Positions 18,680-28,819 of a stretch of DNA of 52,247 bases are shown one piece after another (positions within the stretch are counted from its first letter, which is position 1; every line of letters begins with the position of its first letter). The translations under genes and the position numbers were made by a program. The notes under the pieces were generated by a model. That model saw only the letters and a program-made list of their open reading frames with translations, had not been told where the DNA came from and searched no databases. This DNA is from Planctomycetota bacterium (GTDB taxonomy: Bacteria > Planctomycetota > JACQVX01): contig JACQVX010000178.1 of NCBI GenBank assembly GCA_016209495.1, positions 1-52,247 on the forward strand. Reading direction: 5' to 3'.

Positions 18680-20236
18680 GTGCCCATGTCTTCGAACCTG
18701 GATGGGAAGGTCGCCGACCTGGCGGAGAGGTATCGGCCCCTGGGGGCCGAGATCCTGAGGGAGGTCGTCCGGATCCCCGCGGACCACGTGGATCGGCCCC
18801 GCTCGGAGGGGGGAGACCCGGAGTGCGGGCTCTCGAATCACGAGGGCCCCCGGCTGGAGTACCTCCGGCGCCGGATCGCCGAGATCGGTGCGGTGCGCCG
18901 GGCAGAGGACGTGGGCTTCGACGACTACGGGAACCTGGTCTGGACGGTCGAGGACCCGGAGGACCGCACCCCGGCGGACCGGAAGCGGGTGGTCTACTAC
19001 GATGGCCATTCGGACACGGTGCGGGCGCTGCGTCCCCAGTGGACCTCCAAGATCGGCGGCGGCATCGACGCCTACCTGGGGCTGGTGGACCGGGAGCAAG
19101 TCAACCGGGACTTCCTGCGGCGGGAGCTGGGACACATCCCCGACGAGGCGGACTGGACTCACGTGGTCTTCGGGCGCGGCTCGGCCGATCAGCTCGGTGG
19201 GGTGGTGGCCCAGGTCCTCGCCACGAAGATCCAGGTGGAGCTGACGCGGGAGGGGGCCCTGCGCGGGGCCCTGGTCCGCTCCTACGCCACGGCGGCGGAG
19301 GAGGACAACGACGGAGGCGGGCCGCTGCACCTGGTGAACCGGGTATGGCCGGGGGCGCCAGCGGAGTGGATCCCCGACGCGGTCATCCTCACCGAGGGTA
19401 CGGGCGATGCCGACAAGGGGGCCCTGGGGATCTACCGCGGCCAGCGCGGACGCATGCAGATCGAGGTGGAGGTCACGGGCCGCTCCTGCCACGGGTCCAT
19501 GCCCTGGGAGGGGCTGAATCCCCTGGAGCACGGGGCCCGGATCCTGGTGGAGGCGGCGGGCCGCTACGAGCGGCTGGAGGGCTTCAAGGACGACCCCTTC
19601 CTGGGCCACGGGACGCGCACGGCCTCCTGGGCCCAGCTCGACACGCCCAGCGACTGCGCGGTGCCGGACCGCTTCACCTTCCGCTTCGACCGACGGCTCA
19701 CCCTGGGGGAGACCCCCGAGGAGGCCCTGGCGGACGTGGAGCGGTTCTCCGCCGTGGCCTCGGCCCGCCAGGCGGGGCTGCGGGTCCTGGTGAGAGTCCC
19801 CCGCTACGACCGGCCCACCTGGAAGGGCCAGGAGACCGGCAACCCCCAGTTCTATCGCGGCTGGGTCACCCCCGGGGACCACCCGGTGGTCCAGGCGGCC
19901 GTGGCCGCCTATCGCGGGACCGTCACGCCGCGGCTCCAGGAGCGGCCCTCCGGCTCCCGGAAGGGCTATCTCCGCCGGGAGCCACGGGTGGACCGCTGGA
20001 TCTTCTCCACGGACGGCGTGGGGTTCCACGTGGCCCGCGCGGCCAGCCGGATCCAGGTCCCGGGGCGCAAGCGCTGGGTCGAGAGCGGGGATACCTGGCA
20101 CCCCCCCATGTTCGGGGTGGGTCCGGGAATCGAGCAGAACACGCACAAGATCGGGGAGTGCGTGGACACCCGGGAGCTGCAGCACTGCGCCGCGGTCCTG
20201 GCGCGCTTCCCCAGCGCCCTGGTGGAACGGGGCTAG
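18680..20236 (+). CDS. ygeY: YgeY-family M20 metallohydrolase
   Basis: VVYYDGHSDTV, GRGSADQLGG, ATAAEEDNDGG, SCHGSMPWEGLNPLEHG; position after ygeW. Confidence 0.8.
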   Translation: MPMSSNLDGKVADLAERYRPLGAEILREVVRIPADHVDRPRSEGGDPECGLSNHEGPRLEYLRRRIAEIGAVRRAEDVGFDDYGNLVWTVEDPEDRTPADRKRVVYYDGHSDTVRALRPQWTSKIGGGIDAYLGLVDREQVNRDFLRRELGHIPDEADWTHVVFGRGSADQLGGVVAQVLATKIQVELTREGALRGALVRSYATAAEEDNDGGGPLHLVNRVWPGAPAEWIPDAVILTEGTGDADKGALGIYRGQRGRMQIEVEVTGRSCHGSMPWEGLNPLEHGARILVEAAGRYERLEGFKDDPFLGHGTRTASWAQLDTPSDCAVPDRFTFRFDRRLTLGETPEEALADVERFSAVASARQAGLRVLVRVPRYDRPTWKGQETGNPQFYRGWVTPGDHPVVQAAVAAYRGTVTPRLQERPSGSRKGYLRREPRVDRWIFSTDGVGFHVARAASRIQVPGRKRWVESGDTWHPPMFGVGPGIEQNTHKIGECVDTRELQHCAAVLARFPSALVERG

Positions 20237-20272
20237 AAGCCGCGGCCCTGTGCGGGTAGGGTAGTCCGCGCC

Positions 20273-22906
20273 ATGTCCGTCACGTTCAGCCTGAACGGCG
20301 GGGCGCGGACCGTGGAGGCGGGACCCGGGGAGTCCCTCCTGGACGCCCTCCGGAACCGCTGCGGGATCCTCTCCCTCAAGGACGGTTGCCAGCCCCAGGG
20401 CCAGTGCGGCTGCTGCCTGGTCCTGGTAGACGGGAATCCCAAGGTGAGCTGCGCCATCCCCGCCCAGCGGGCCGAGGGTCGGGAGGTCCTCACCCTGGAG
20501 GGTCTCCCCCGGGAGGACCGCGCCCTCATCGCCAGGGCCTTCACGGCCACGGCGGGCCTCCAGTGCGGTTTCTGCATCCCGGGCATCGCGCTCCGGGCCT
20601 GGCACCTCACCGGGAAGGACCCCGCTCCCACGCGGGAGGCCATCGCCCGCGCCCTCGACGTCCACCTCTGCCGCTGCACGGGCTACGTGAAGGTCCTGGA
20701 CGCGGTGGAGGCGGTGGCGGCCGCGCGTAGGGGCGAGGCCACCGCGGGGCCCTGCGAGCGGGGCGGGGTGGGGGCCTCCCTGGCCCGGGTCCAGGCCCCG
20801 GAGCTGACCCTGGGGGTCCGGCCCTACGTGGCCGACCTGGCCAGGCCAGGGATGTTGCACGGGGCGCTCGTCCTATCGCCCCACGCCCGGGCCCGGGTCC
20901 TGCGCATCGATACGGGGCCCGCCCGGGGGCTCCCGGGGGTCCGCGCCGTGGCCAGGGCGGCGGACGTCCCCGGCGAGCGCTGGTACGGCCTCATCCTGGC
21001 CGACTGGCCCGGCTTCGTGGCCGAGGGCGAGGAGGTCCGCTGCGTGGGCGACGTCCTGGCGGCGGTGGCGGCGGACGACGAACCGACGGCGCGCCGGGCG
21101 GCGGCCCTGGTGCGGGTGGACTACGAGCGGCTCCCGCCGGTCTCGACCCCCGAGGCGGCCATGGAGGACGGGGCCCCCCGGGTGAACCCGAGGCACCCGA
21201 ACGTCATCTCCCACTCGGTCATCCGCCGGGGGGACGCGGCGGCGGCCCTCGCCGGGAGCGCGCACGTGGTGCGCGGGACCTGGCGGACCCAGCGGGTGGA
21301 GCACCTCTACCTGGAGCCCGAGAGCTGCCTCGCCGAGCCCCTGCCGGACGGCCGGCTCCACCTCCTTACCCAGGGCCAGGGGATCTTCGATGACCGGCGG
21401 CAGGTGGCCGGGTTCCTGGGCGTGAGCGCGGAGGCCATCCACGTGGAGCTGGTGCCCAACGGCGGGGCCTTCGGGGGCAAGGAGGACATGTCCGTCCAGG
21501 CCCAGACGGCGCTGCTCGCGCGGCTGACGGGCCGACCGGTGCGCCTCACCCTGAACCGGGAGGAGTCCATCCGGCTCCACCCCAAGCGCCACCCCATCGC
21601 CATGCGCTACGAGGTGGGCTGCGACGCCCAGGGCCGGCTCACGGCCGTGCGGGCCCGCATGGTGGGGGACACGGGGGCCTACGCCTCGGTGGGGGCCAAG
21701 GTCCTGGAGCGGGCCGCGGGCCACGCCTGCGGACCCTACCGGGTGGACCACGTGGACGTGGAGGCCCTGTGCGTCGCCACGAACAATCCCCCCTGCGGGG
21801 CCATGCGGGGCTTCGGGGCGAACCAGGCCCACTTCGCCATGGAGGGGGCGGTGGACCTGCTGGCGGCGCGGGTGGGGCTGGACGGCTGGGAGATGCGCTG
21901 GCGGAACGCCCTCCGGGTGGGGGACGTCTTCTCCACGGGGCAGGTCCTGGAGAAGTCCGTGGGACTGCGGCAGACCCTCACGGCCGTCAAGGAGGCCTAC
22001 TACGCGGCCCGGCGGGCAGGCAGGGCGGTGGGCATCGCCTGCGGGCTGAAGAACTCGGGCATCGGGAACGGGGCCCAGGAGTGGGGCCGGTGCCGCCTGG
22101 TGGTGGAGTCGGACGGCACCGTCTCCCTCTACAACGGCTACACGGAGATGGGCCAGGGCCTCCTCACGGTCCTGGTCCAGTTCGCCTCGGAGGTCACGGG
22201 TCTGGCCGCCTCCGCCTTCCGCCCGCGGGTGGACTCCACCTACCAGCTCGCCTGCGGCCAGACCACGGGCTCCCGTGCCACCCTCTTCGGGGGCCGTGCG
22301 GTCCTGAGCGCCGCCGGGAAGTTGCGCGCCGACTTGGACACGGGCCGGACCCTGGGCGACCTGGCGGGCAAGGTCTACGCCGCCGACGTCCTGGTGGACG
22401 ACACCACCCCGCTGGGGGCCCCGGGGCGGGTGAAGACCCATACGGCCTTCGGCTACGCCACGCAGGTGTGCGTCCTGGACTCGGACGGCCGGCTGGACCG
22501 CTTCGTCGCCGCCCACGACGTGGGCCGGGCGGTGAACCCCGCCCTCTGCGAGGGGCAAATCGAGGGCTCCATCCACATGGGCCTGGGCTACGCCCTCTCG
22601 GAGGAGCTGCCCTGCGAGGACGGGATGCCTGTCACCTTCAAGCTGCGGGACCTGGGCGTGCTCAGGGCCAGGGACATGCCGCGGTGCCAGGTGATCCTGG
22701 TGGAGGACCCGGAGCCGGAGGGCCCCTTCGGGGCCAAGGGGGTGGGAGAGATCGGCCTGGTGCCCACCGCCGGGGCGGTGGCCGGGGCCCTGGAGGCCTA
22801 CGACGGGGTGAGGCGCTACACCCTCCCCATGAAGGACTCCCCCGCCGCCCGGGCCCTGAGCGTGGGCCGCATCCGCTCGACGGGCGACCCCGCGAGGTGG
22901 TCGTGA
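20273..22906 (+). CDS. Fused [2Fe-2S]/molybdopterin xanthine dehydrogenase-type hydroxylase (selenium-dependent XDH-like)
   Basis: N-terminal CQPQGQCGCCLVLVDG and CGFCIPGIAL...CRCTGYVKVLDAV, followed directly by Mo domain (GGAFGGKEDMSVQ, TTGSRATLFGGRAV, GVGEIGLVPTAGAVAGALEAYDG); no FAD domain. Confidence 0.85.
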   Translation: MSVTFSLNGGARTVEAGPGESLLDALRNRCGILSLKDGCQPQGQCGCCLVLVDGNPKVSCAIPAQRAEGREVLTLEGLPREDRALIARAFTATAGLQCGFCIPGIALRAWHLTGKDPAPTREAIARALDVHLCRCTGYVKVLDAVEAVAAARRGEATAGPCERGGVGASLARVQAPELTLGVRPYVADLARPGMLHGALVLSPHARARVLRIDTGPARGLPGVRAVARAADVPGERWYGLILADWPGFVAEGEEVRCVGDVLAAVAADDEPTARRAAALVRVDYERLPPVSTPEAAMEDGAPRVNPRHPNVISHSVIRRGDAAAALAGSAHVVRGTWRTQRVEHLYLEPESCLAEPLPDGRLHLLTQGQGIFDDRRQVAGFLGVSAEAIHVELVPNGGAFGGKEDMSVQAQTALLARLTGRPVRLTLNREESIRLHPKRHPIAMRYEVGCDAQGRLTAVRARMVGDTGAYASVGAKVLERAAGHACGPYRVDHVDVEALCVATNNPPCGAMRGFGANQAHFAMEGAVDLLAARVGLDGWEMRWRNALRVGDVFSTGQVLEKSVGLRQTLTAVKEAYYAARRAGRAVGIACGLKNSGIGNGAQEWGRCRLVVESDGTVSLYNGYTEMGQGLLTVLVQFASEVTGLAASAFRPRVDSTYQLACGQTTGSRATLFGGRAVLSAAGKLRADLDTGRTLGDLAGKVYAADVLVDDTTPLGAPGRVKTHTAFGYATQVCVLDSDGRLDRFVAAHDVGRAVNPALCEGQIEGSIHMGLGYALSEELPCEDGMPVTFKLRDLGVLRARDMPRCQVILVEDPEPEGPFGAKGVGEIGLVPTAGAVAGALEAYDGVRRYTLPMKDSPAARALSVGRIRSTGDPARWS

Positions 22907-22988
22907 GGGCGCCCACGGCCACGACCACCTGGAAACGGCGCACTCTTTGAGTGAGACGGTCCAGAGTGCACGGCAAGGCGGCGGAACG

Positions 22989-23855
22989 GTGACGCGAAAG
23001 GCTCCGTACCCCATCGACAAGCGCGAGTGGCACCCAAGCCTCATCCCGGGACCCATCGCCCTTGTCTCCACCGTGGACGCGGGCGGCACACCCAACGTGG
23101 CACCGAAGAGCTGGCTCCAGATGGTCGCCTTCGAGCCGCCGACGCTGATGCTCTCCGGTTCCAAGGGCGGCCGGACCGAGACAGACGTGCTGGCCACGGG
23201 GTGCTTCGCGGTCAACATCGTCGACGGCTCCCTGGTCGAAAGGACCTTCGCCTGCGTCCAGTGGAGGGGCGAGGAGCGCATTCGACGGAGCGATTTCCGT
23301 CTGGTGCCGGCATCTACGATCCGCGCGCCGCTCGTGGACGACTGCAAGGCCCACCTCGAGTGCCGCCTAGTCGGCACCCAGGAGGTGGGGTCGGGCTTCG
23401 TGCTCTTCGGCGAGGTCGTTGCGGCTTCCATCCGGGACGACCTCCTCGCACTAGAGCCCCGCGCTCGCTACGCGCGCCTCGACCAGGCGCTGTTCCTCGA
23501 GGAGGGCCTCTACGCCGCCATGGACCGAGCCCGGCCGGCCACGTCCGAGTCCATGTCCGACCATTTCATCCGCTACGTGATCCTTCTCACCGTCGAGCGG
23601 CCGCAGCTCTTCCACGAGGACCTCGTCCGTGCGCACGTCGCTCACCTCAGGCGTCTCGAGGAGCAGGGGCGTCTGGAGCTGTGTGGTCCGTTCTGCGACA
23701 GAAAGGGCGGCATCGTCGTCCTCAGGGGCGTGTCCGAGACGGAGGCCCGCGCCATCGCCGAGGCTGACCCCTTCGTGTCGTCGGGAGCGGAGACCTGCGA
23801 ACTCCGGAAGCTCGAGGTCTCGTGCCGTGACAACCGCCACATGGGTATGGGGTGA
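22989..23855 (+). CDS. Flavin reductase-like (FMN split-barrel) domain fused to a YciI-like domain
   Basis: N-term [36 protein letters not shown]...[10 protein letters not shown]-term [50 protein letters not shown] 22989 or TTG 22947 start. Confidence 0.75.
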   Translation: MTRKAPYPIDKREWHPSLIPGPIALVSTVDAGGTPNVAPKSWLQMVAFEPPTLMLSGSKGGRTETDVLATGCFAVNIVDGSLVERTFACVQWRGEERIRRSDFRLVPASTIRAPLVDDCKAHLECRLVGTQEVGSGFVLFGEVVAASIRDDLLALEPRARYARLDQALFLEEGLYAAMDRARPATSESMSDHFIRYVILLTVERPQLFHEDLVRAHVAHLRRLEEQGRLELCGPFCDRKGGIVVLRGVSETEARAIAEADPFVSSGAETCELRKLEVSCRDNRHMGMG

Positions 23856-24691
23856 GACCGGCGTTGCTGGCGTCCTCCTCGGAGCGGCGGGGAATCGTTC
23901 GCAAGGGCTACCGGTCCGCATATCCGGAGCCCCTCGACGTGCGCGCCGGCGAGGCGCTGGTCGTTCACGACCGGAGAAGCGAATGGCCGGGCTGGGTGTG
24001 GTGCGTGAAGGAGACGGGGCGGGCCGGTTGGATGCCCCGGAGCCACCTCGAGGAGTCGGCAGGTTGCTGTCGGACGCGCGTGGACTACAACGCCACAGAG
24101 CTCACTGTCGAGCCGGGAGAGGTACTGGCCATCGAGGGCGAAGAGGCCGGGTGGCTCCTTTGCTCGACCGTCCGAGGCGACAAGGGGTGGGTGCCTCGCT
24201 CTCCTGTGGACGAGCGTGCCAGGCGCCCGGATCTCGACGTCGCGATGGCGCACAGCGGAGACATCCTGAACGTCCGTGTCCTCTTCCTGGAGTACGCAGA
24301 CGCGCTCGGCTTGGATCTCTGTTTCCAGGGCTTCGAGGAGGAGGTCGCGAGGCTTCCGGGTGAGTACGCACCCCCCGGCGGGACGCTGCTCCTGGCCTGG
24401 GACGGGGAGGACACCGCTGGCTGCGTCGCGCTTCGACGGCTCGGCGCAGCCTGCTGCGAGATGAAGAGGCTCTACGTTCGGCCTGCCTACCGGGGGCGCG
24501 GGCTCGGTCGCGATCTGGCCGAGGCCATCGTCACCGAGGCACGACGTCTGGGCTACCGCCGCATGCGTCTCGACACCCTGCCTTCCATGAAGGAGGCGAT
24601 CACCCTCTACCGCAGTCTCGGGTTCGTCGAGATTGCGCCGTACCGCCACAACCCCATCGAGGGCGCGCTGTTCATGGAGCGAGTGCTTTGA
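23852..24691 (+). CDS. Tandem SH3-like domains fused to a GNAT acetyltransferase
   Basis: Two repeats with V.W.KE.GR.GWMPRS and [14 protein letters not shown] (SH3-like); C-term [55 protein letters not shown] (GNAT). Confidence 0.75.
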   Translation: MRPALLASSSERRGIVRKGYRSAYPEPLDVRAGEALVVHDRRSEWPGWVWCVKETGRAGWMPRSHLEESAGCCRTRVDYNATELTVEPGEVLAIEGEEAGWLLCSTVRGDKGWVPRSPVDERARRPDLDVAMAHSGDILNVRVLFLEYADALGLDLCFQGFEEEVARLPGEYAPPGGTLLLAWDGEDTAGCVALRRLGAACCEMKRLYVRPAYRGRGLGRDLAEAIVTEARRLGYRRMRLDTLPSMKEAITLYRSLGFVEIAPYRHNPIEGALFMERVL

Positions 24692-25962
24692 AGTCGAGGG
24701 CGACCGGGGCCGAGGACAAGGTGGCGGCCCTGCGCTGCGTGCGCTGCGGGGCCGCCTACGCCGAGGGCGAGGTCCCGTACACCTGCCCGCCCTGCGGCCT
24801 GGAGGGCGTCCTGGACGTGGAGTATCGCCCCGGGCCGCTGGAAGGCCTCGCGGCGCGGCTCCGGGCGGACCCGGAGCGCTCCATCTGGCGATACCTCGAC
24901 GTGCTCCCCGTCCGGGGGACCGCCGGGAGGCCCGGCCTGCATGTAGGTTGGACCCCGGTCTACGACTTCCCGGTCCTCGCCCGGCGCATGGGCCTGGGAG
25001 GCCTCCGCGTGAAGGACGAGGGGCGGCAGCCTACCGCCTCCTTCAAGGACAGGGCGAGCGCCGTGGGGGTGACCAAGGCCCTGGACCTGGGCTACCGGCA
25101 GATCGCCTGCGCCTCGACGGGGAACGCGGCGTCGTCCCTGGCCGGCATGGCAGCCAACACCGGACTGGAGGCGACCATCTTCGTCCCCGCTACCGCCCCG
25201 GAGGCCAAGGTGGCCCAGCTCCGGGCCTTCGGGGCGCGGGTCCTCCTGGTGGAGGCGCCCTACGAGGCGGCCTGGGCCCTCTGCCAGGAGGCGGTGGAGG
25301 CCTTCGGCTGGTACAACCGCAACGCCGCCGTGAACCCCTACCTGGTGGAGGGGAAGAAGACCTGCGGGCTGGAGATCGCCGAGCAATGTTCCTCCGACCC
25401 TCCGGACTGGGTCGCCGTGTCCGTGGGGGACGGATGCACCGTGGCCGGGGTCGGAAAGGGCATGGAGGAGATGCGACGGCTGGGGGTGTGGACCGGCGCG
25501 CCGCGGCTCCTGGCGGTGCAGGCGGCGGGGGCCGCCCCCCTGGCCGCCGCCGCCGCCCGCGGCCTGGAGGACTGCGAGCCCTGGCCCGAGCCACGCACCG
25601 CCGCCGACTCCATCAACTGCGGCGAGCCGCGCAACGGCCGCAAGGCCCTCCGGGCGGTGCGCGCCAGCGGCGGCCGTTGGGTCACCGTGGAGGACGCGGC
25701 CATCTTCGACGCGGCCCGGGACCTGGCAGCGGCCACGGGGGTCTTCGCCGAGCCCGCCGCCGCGGCGGCCTACGCCGGAGTGGTGTGCGCCAGGGCCCGG
25801 GGGTGGCTCACGGCTCGCGACCGGGTCCTGGTGGTGAGCACCGGCAACGGCCTGAAGGACGTGGCCGGCGCCGCCCGGGCCGCCCCCCCCGCGCGGCGGG
25901 TGGCCCCGCGGCTGGAGGCCGTCCGCGAGGCGCTGGCGCACCCGGGACTCGCGCAAGCTTGA
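24688..25962 (+). CDS. Threonine synthase-like PLP enzyme
   Basis: [42 protein letters not shown] (PLP lysine), [27 protein letters not shown]. Confidence 0.82.
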   Translation: MKSRATGAEDKVAALRCVRCGAAYAEGEVPYTCPPCGLEGVLDVEYRPGPLEGLAARLRADPERSIWRYLDVLPVRGTAGRPGLHVGWTPVYDFPVLARRMGLGGLRVKDEGRQPTASFKDRASAVGVTKALDLGYRQIACASTGNAASSLAGMAANTGLEATIFVPATAPEAKVAQLRAFGARVLLVEAPYEAAWALCQEAVEAFGWYNRNAAVNPYLVEGKKTCGLEIAEQCSSDPPDWVAVSVGDGCTVAGVGKGMEEMRRLGVWTGAPRLLAVQAAGAAPLAAAAARGLEDCEPWPEPRTAADSINCGEPRNGRKALRAVRASGGRWVTVEDAAIFDAARDLAAATGVFAEPAAAAAYAGVVCARARGWLTARDRVLVVSTGNGLKDVAGAARAAPPARRVAPRLEAVREALAHPGLAQA

Positions 25963-25980
25963 ACGCATCGGACTCGCTCT

Positions 25981-26007
25981 CGCCGAGCCCCTTGCGGGCG
26001 CTCGGCG
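25981..26007. terminator. Stem-loop after threonine synthase gene, possible terminator
   Basis: CGCCGAGC...GCTCGGCG perfect 8-bp arms with inner CCC/GGG; no T-run. Confidence 0.4.
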
Positions 26008-26092
26008 GTCGGCGACAGCCCGGGCTACGTCCCGACCCGTTGCCAGGAGGACGAAGACAAGGTAGAAGAACGACGCAAACTACCGGTCGCCC

Positions 26093-26133
26093 CCCGGGGT
26101 CAATGCTCATGACGATGCCCGGGGTCAATGCTC
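26093..26133 (+). repeat. 16-bp direct repeat at the P450 start
   Basis: CCCGGGGTCAATGCTC at 26093-26108 and 26118-26133, offset 25 bp. Confidence 0.7.
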
Positions 26134-27513
26134 GTGGCGAGTGACAGATGGAACGTGCATCACCAGACCTCTGCCCGCGCCAGGCCCCCGGGGCCGCGCG
26201 GGGTCCCCCTGGTCGGTCAACTGCTCGCCTTCCGCAGGGACCCCACGGGCTTCCTCCAGGACCTCGCCCGGAGGCATGGCGACCTGGTCCGCTTCCGGCT
26301 GGGGAGCCGGACCATCTACCTCCTCAACCACCCGGACCTCATCGAGGACGCCCTCGTCACCCGCGCCCAATGGCTCACCAAGAGCCGGGGCCTGGAGCGC
26401 GCCAGGCCCATCGTCGGGAATGGGCTGCTCACCAGCGAGGGCGAGTTCCACCTGCGCCAGCGCCGGCTCTGTCAGCCGGCCTTCCACCGCGCCCGCCTCG
26501 CCGTCTATGCCCGGGCCTTCGTGGACCACGCCGAGCGCGAGACCGCGCGCTGGGAGGACGGGGCGAACCTGGACATCGCGCGCGCCATGACGCGTCTGAC
26601 CATGGCCATCGTGGCGTGGACCCTCTTCCGGGTCGACGTGGAGGCCGAGGCCTCGGAGATCGGCGAGGCCCTGGAGACCGCCCTGGCCTGGCAGGGGCGG
26701 AGGTTCTACCCCTTCTACGACCTCCTGGCGCGTCTTCCCCTGCCGTCCAACCGGCGCTTCAGGGAGGCCATGGAGCGCCTGGACCGGACCATCCACCGGG
26801 TGATCGACGAGGGCCGGCGCGGCGGCGAGGAGCGCGGGGACCTGCTCTCCATCCTCCTGCGAGCCCGGGACGAGGAGGGGGACGGCCGGGGGATGAGCGA
26901 GGAGCAGCTCCGGGACGAGGCCATGACGGTCTTCCTGGCGGGCCACGGGACCATCGCCCACGCCCTCACCTGGACCTGGCACCTCCTCTCCATGCACCCG
27001 GAGGCCCAGGGGCGACTCCACGCGGAGCTGGACCGGGTACTGGGCGGCCGTGTCCCCACCCCCGAGGACGCGGATCGGCTGGACTTCACCCGCCGCGTCT
27101 TCGCCGAGTCCATGCGCCTCTATCCCCCCGCGTGGCTGCTGGGACGCCGGGCCGCCTCCGACTACCCCGTCGGCGACTATTGCCTGCCGCGGGGATCGAC
27201 CATCTTCCTCTGCCCCTATGTCACCCACCGCGACCCGCGCTTCTTCCCGCGACCGGAGGCCTTCGACCCGGACCGCTGGACCCCCGAGGCGGAGGCCGTC
27301 CGGCCGCGCTACGCCTACTTCCCATTCGGCGGAGGCAACCGGGTGTGCATCGGGGAGGCCTTCGCCTGGCTGGAGGGGGTCCTGGTGCTGGCCTGTGTCG
27401 CCCGGCGCTGGCGGGTGCGTCCCGCCCCTGGGGTCAGGGTCCGCATGGAACCGCGTCTCACCCTGGGCCCCCGCGGTGGACTGCGGGTGCTCCTCGAGGC
27501 CCGCCGTGGATGA
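26128..27513 (+). CDS. Cytochrome P450
   Basis: Exx[13 protein letters not shown]; heme loop [18 protein letters not shown]-helix AGHGTIA. Confidence 0.9.
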   Translation: MLVASDRWNVHHQTSARARPPGPRGVPLVGQLLAFRRDPTGFLQDLARRHGDLVRFRLGSRTIYLLNHPDLIEDALVTRAQWLTKSRGLERARPIVGNGLLTSEGEFHLRQRRLCQPAFHRARLAVYARAFVDHAERETARWEDGANLDIARAMTRLTMAIVAWTLFRVDVEAEASEIGEALETALAWQGRRFYPFYDLLARLPLPSNRRFREAMERLDRTIHRVIDEGRRGGEERGDLLSILLRARDEEGDGRGMSEEQLRDEAMTVFLAGHGTIAHALTWTWHLLSMHPEAQGRLHAELDRVLGGRVPTPEDADRLDFTRRVFAESMRLYPPAWLLGRRAASDYPVGDYCLPRGSTIFLCPYVTHRDPRFFPRPEAFDPDRWTPEAEAVRPRYAYFPFGGGNRVCIGEAFAWLEGVLVLACVARRWRVRPAPGVRVRMEPRLTLGPRGGLRVLLEARRG

Positions 27514-28819
27514 AGGAGGACGTCCCCTGAGCCCCATCGAGAAGGCCCTCTGGCGACTCAGCGACGGCGCCTCCATGAACTTCAGCCTCATGGCGCGGCT
27601 GCGCGGGCCGCTGTCCAGCGGGGCCCTGAGGGCGGCCCTGGACGCCGTCCAGGCCCGCCACCCGCTCCTGAGGGTGCGCATCGCCTCCGAGGGGGGCGGG
27701 GCCGGCGCGCCCGCCTTCCGTCCGGGAGGGGTCCCCCCGCTGCCGCTGCGGGAACTGGAAGGCGGAGAGGACTCCTGGGTCGAGCGGATGGAGGAGGAGA
27801 TCCACCGGGGCTTCCCCTGGGAGACCGGGCCCCTCTTCCGGTGCGTGCTCCTGCGCCACGGGGCCCAGGACGCCCGGGTGATGCTCACCTGCCACCACGC
27901 CGTCAGCGATGGGCTTTCCGCGGCCAAGTTGATGCAAGAGCTACTCCGGGTGGCCGGGGAGGGGGCGCGGCTCCCCCCCCTGGAAGACCGCGGACCCGTG
28001 GACGCGCGGCTGCCGCCGCAGGCGCTCGGTGCCGCCGGCCTCACCCTCCGGCTGCGCTTCGTCCTCCGGGAACTGTGGCGGGACCGCACCCTGGGACGCC
28101 CCGCCTTCCGGCTGGACCACGACGTCCCGCCCCACGAGCGCCGCACCCGCATCACCCCCCACCGCTTCGACGAGGCCTTCACGTCGGCCCTCCTGGAGCG
28201 CGCGCGGAGGGAGCGGGTGACGGTGCACGGCGTGGCCGCGGCGGCCCTGCTGCTGGCGGTGGCCCGGGACGCTGGGGCCGGCCAGGACGCGACGGTGGGC
28301 TGCGCCTCGCCCGTGGACCTGCGGCCGCAGCTCGTGCCCCCCGCGGGTGAGGAGGTGGGCTTCTTCGTGGCCATGTCGAAGTTCCGGCGGCGCATCCGGC
28401 GGGACACGGATCTCTGGGTGCTGGCACGGGCCATCCGCGAGGGACTCAAGCGGGACATGGCGACAAGGTTCCCCGCGGCCACCCTCCCGCTGGTAGCGCG
28501 GCTCTATCGCATGGCGGGCGGCGATGGTGCGAGCCCGCAGGAGCTGGCGCGGCGCTTCGCCGCCGCCACCCCCAACACCACCGGCCTCACGCACCTCGGA
28601 GGGCTGGACGCCCTGGGACGCTTCGGGGACCTGGAGGTGCAGGAGGTCCAGGGGGCGGCCGCCCTCTCGGCCCTGGGCCGGCTGGCGGGCGCCACGGCCC
28701 TCTTCCGCGGACGCCTCAGCTACTTCCTGCTCTGGCCGGAACCCAGCCTGGATCGTTCCCACGCGGAGGCCCTGGCCGGGGACATCCGGCGAGGGCTCCA
28801 GGAGTCGGTGACCCCGTGA
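27506..28819 (+). CDS. Condensation-superfamily acyltransferase (PapA/wax-synthase-like)
   Basis: GTG 27506 overlaps P450 end; HHAVSDG catalytic motif (27893-27913), [48 protein letters not shown]. Confidence 0.72.
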   Translation: MDEGGRPLSPIEKALWRLSDGASMNFSLMARLRGPLSSGALRAALDAVQARHPLLRVRIASEGGGAGAPAFRPGGVPPLPLRELEGGEDSWVERMEEEIHRGFPWETGPLFRCVLLRHGAQDARVMLTCHHAVSDGLSAAKLMQELLRVAGEGARLPPLEDRGPVDARLPPQALGAAGLTLRLRFVLRELWRDRTLGRPAFRLDHDVPPHERRTRITPHRFDEAFTSALLERARRERVTVHGVAAAALLLAVARDAGAGQDATVGCASPVDLRPQLVPPAGEEVGFFVAMSKFRRRIRRDTDLWVLARAIREGLKRDMATRFPAATLPLVARLYRMAGGDGASPQELARRFAAATPNTTGLTHLGGLDALGRFGDLEVQEVQGAAALSALGRLAGATALFRGRLSYFLLWPEPSLDRSHAEALAGDIRRGLQESVTP

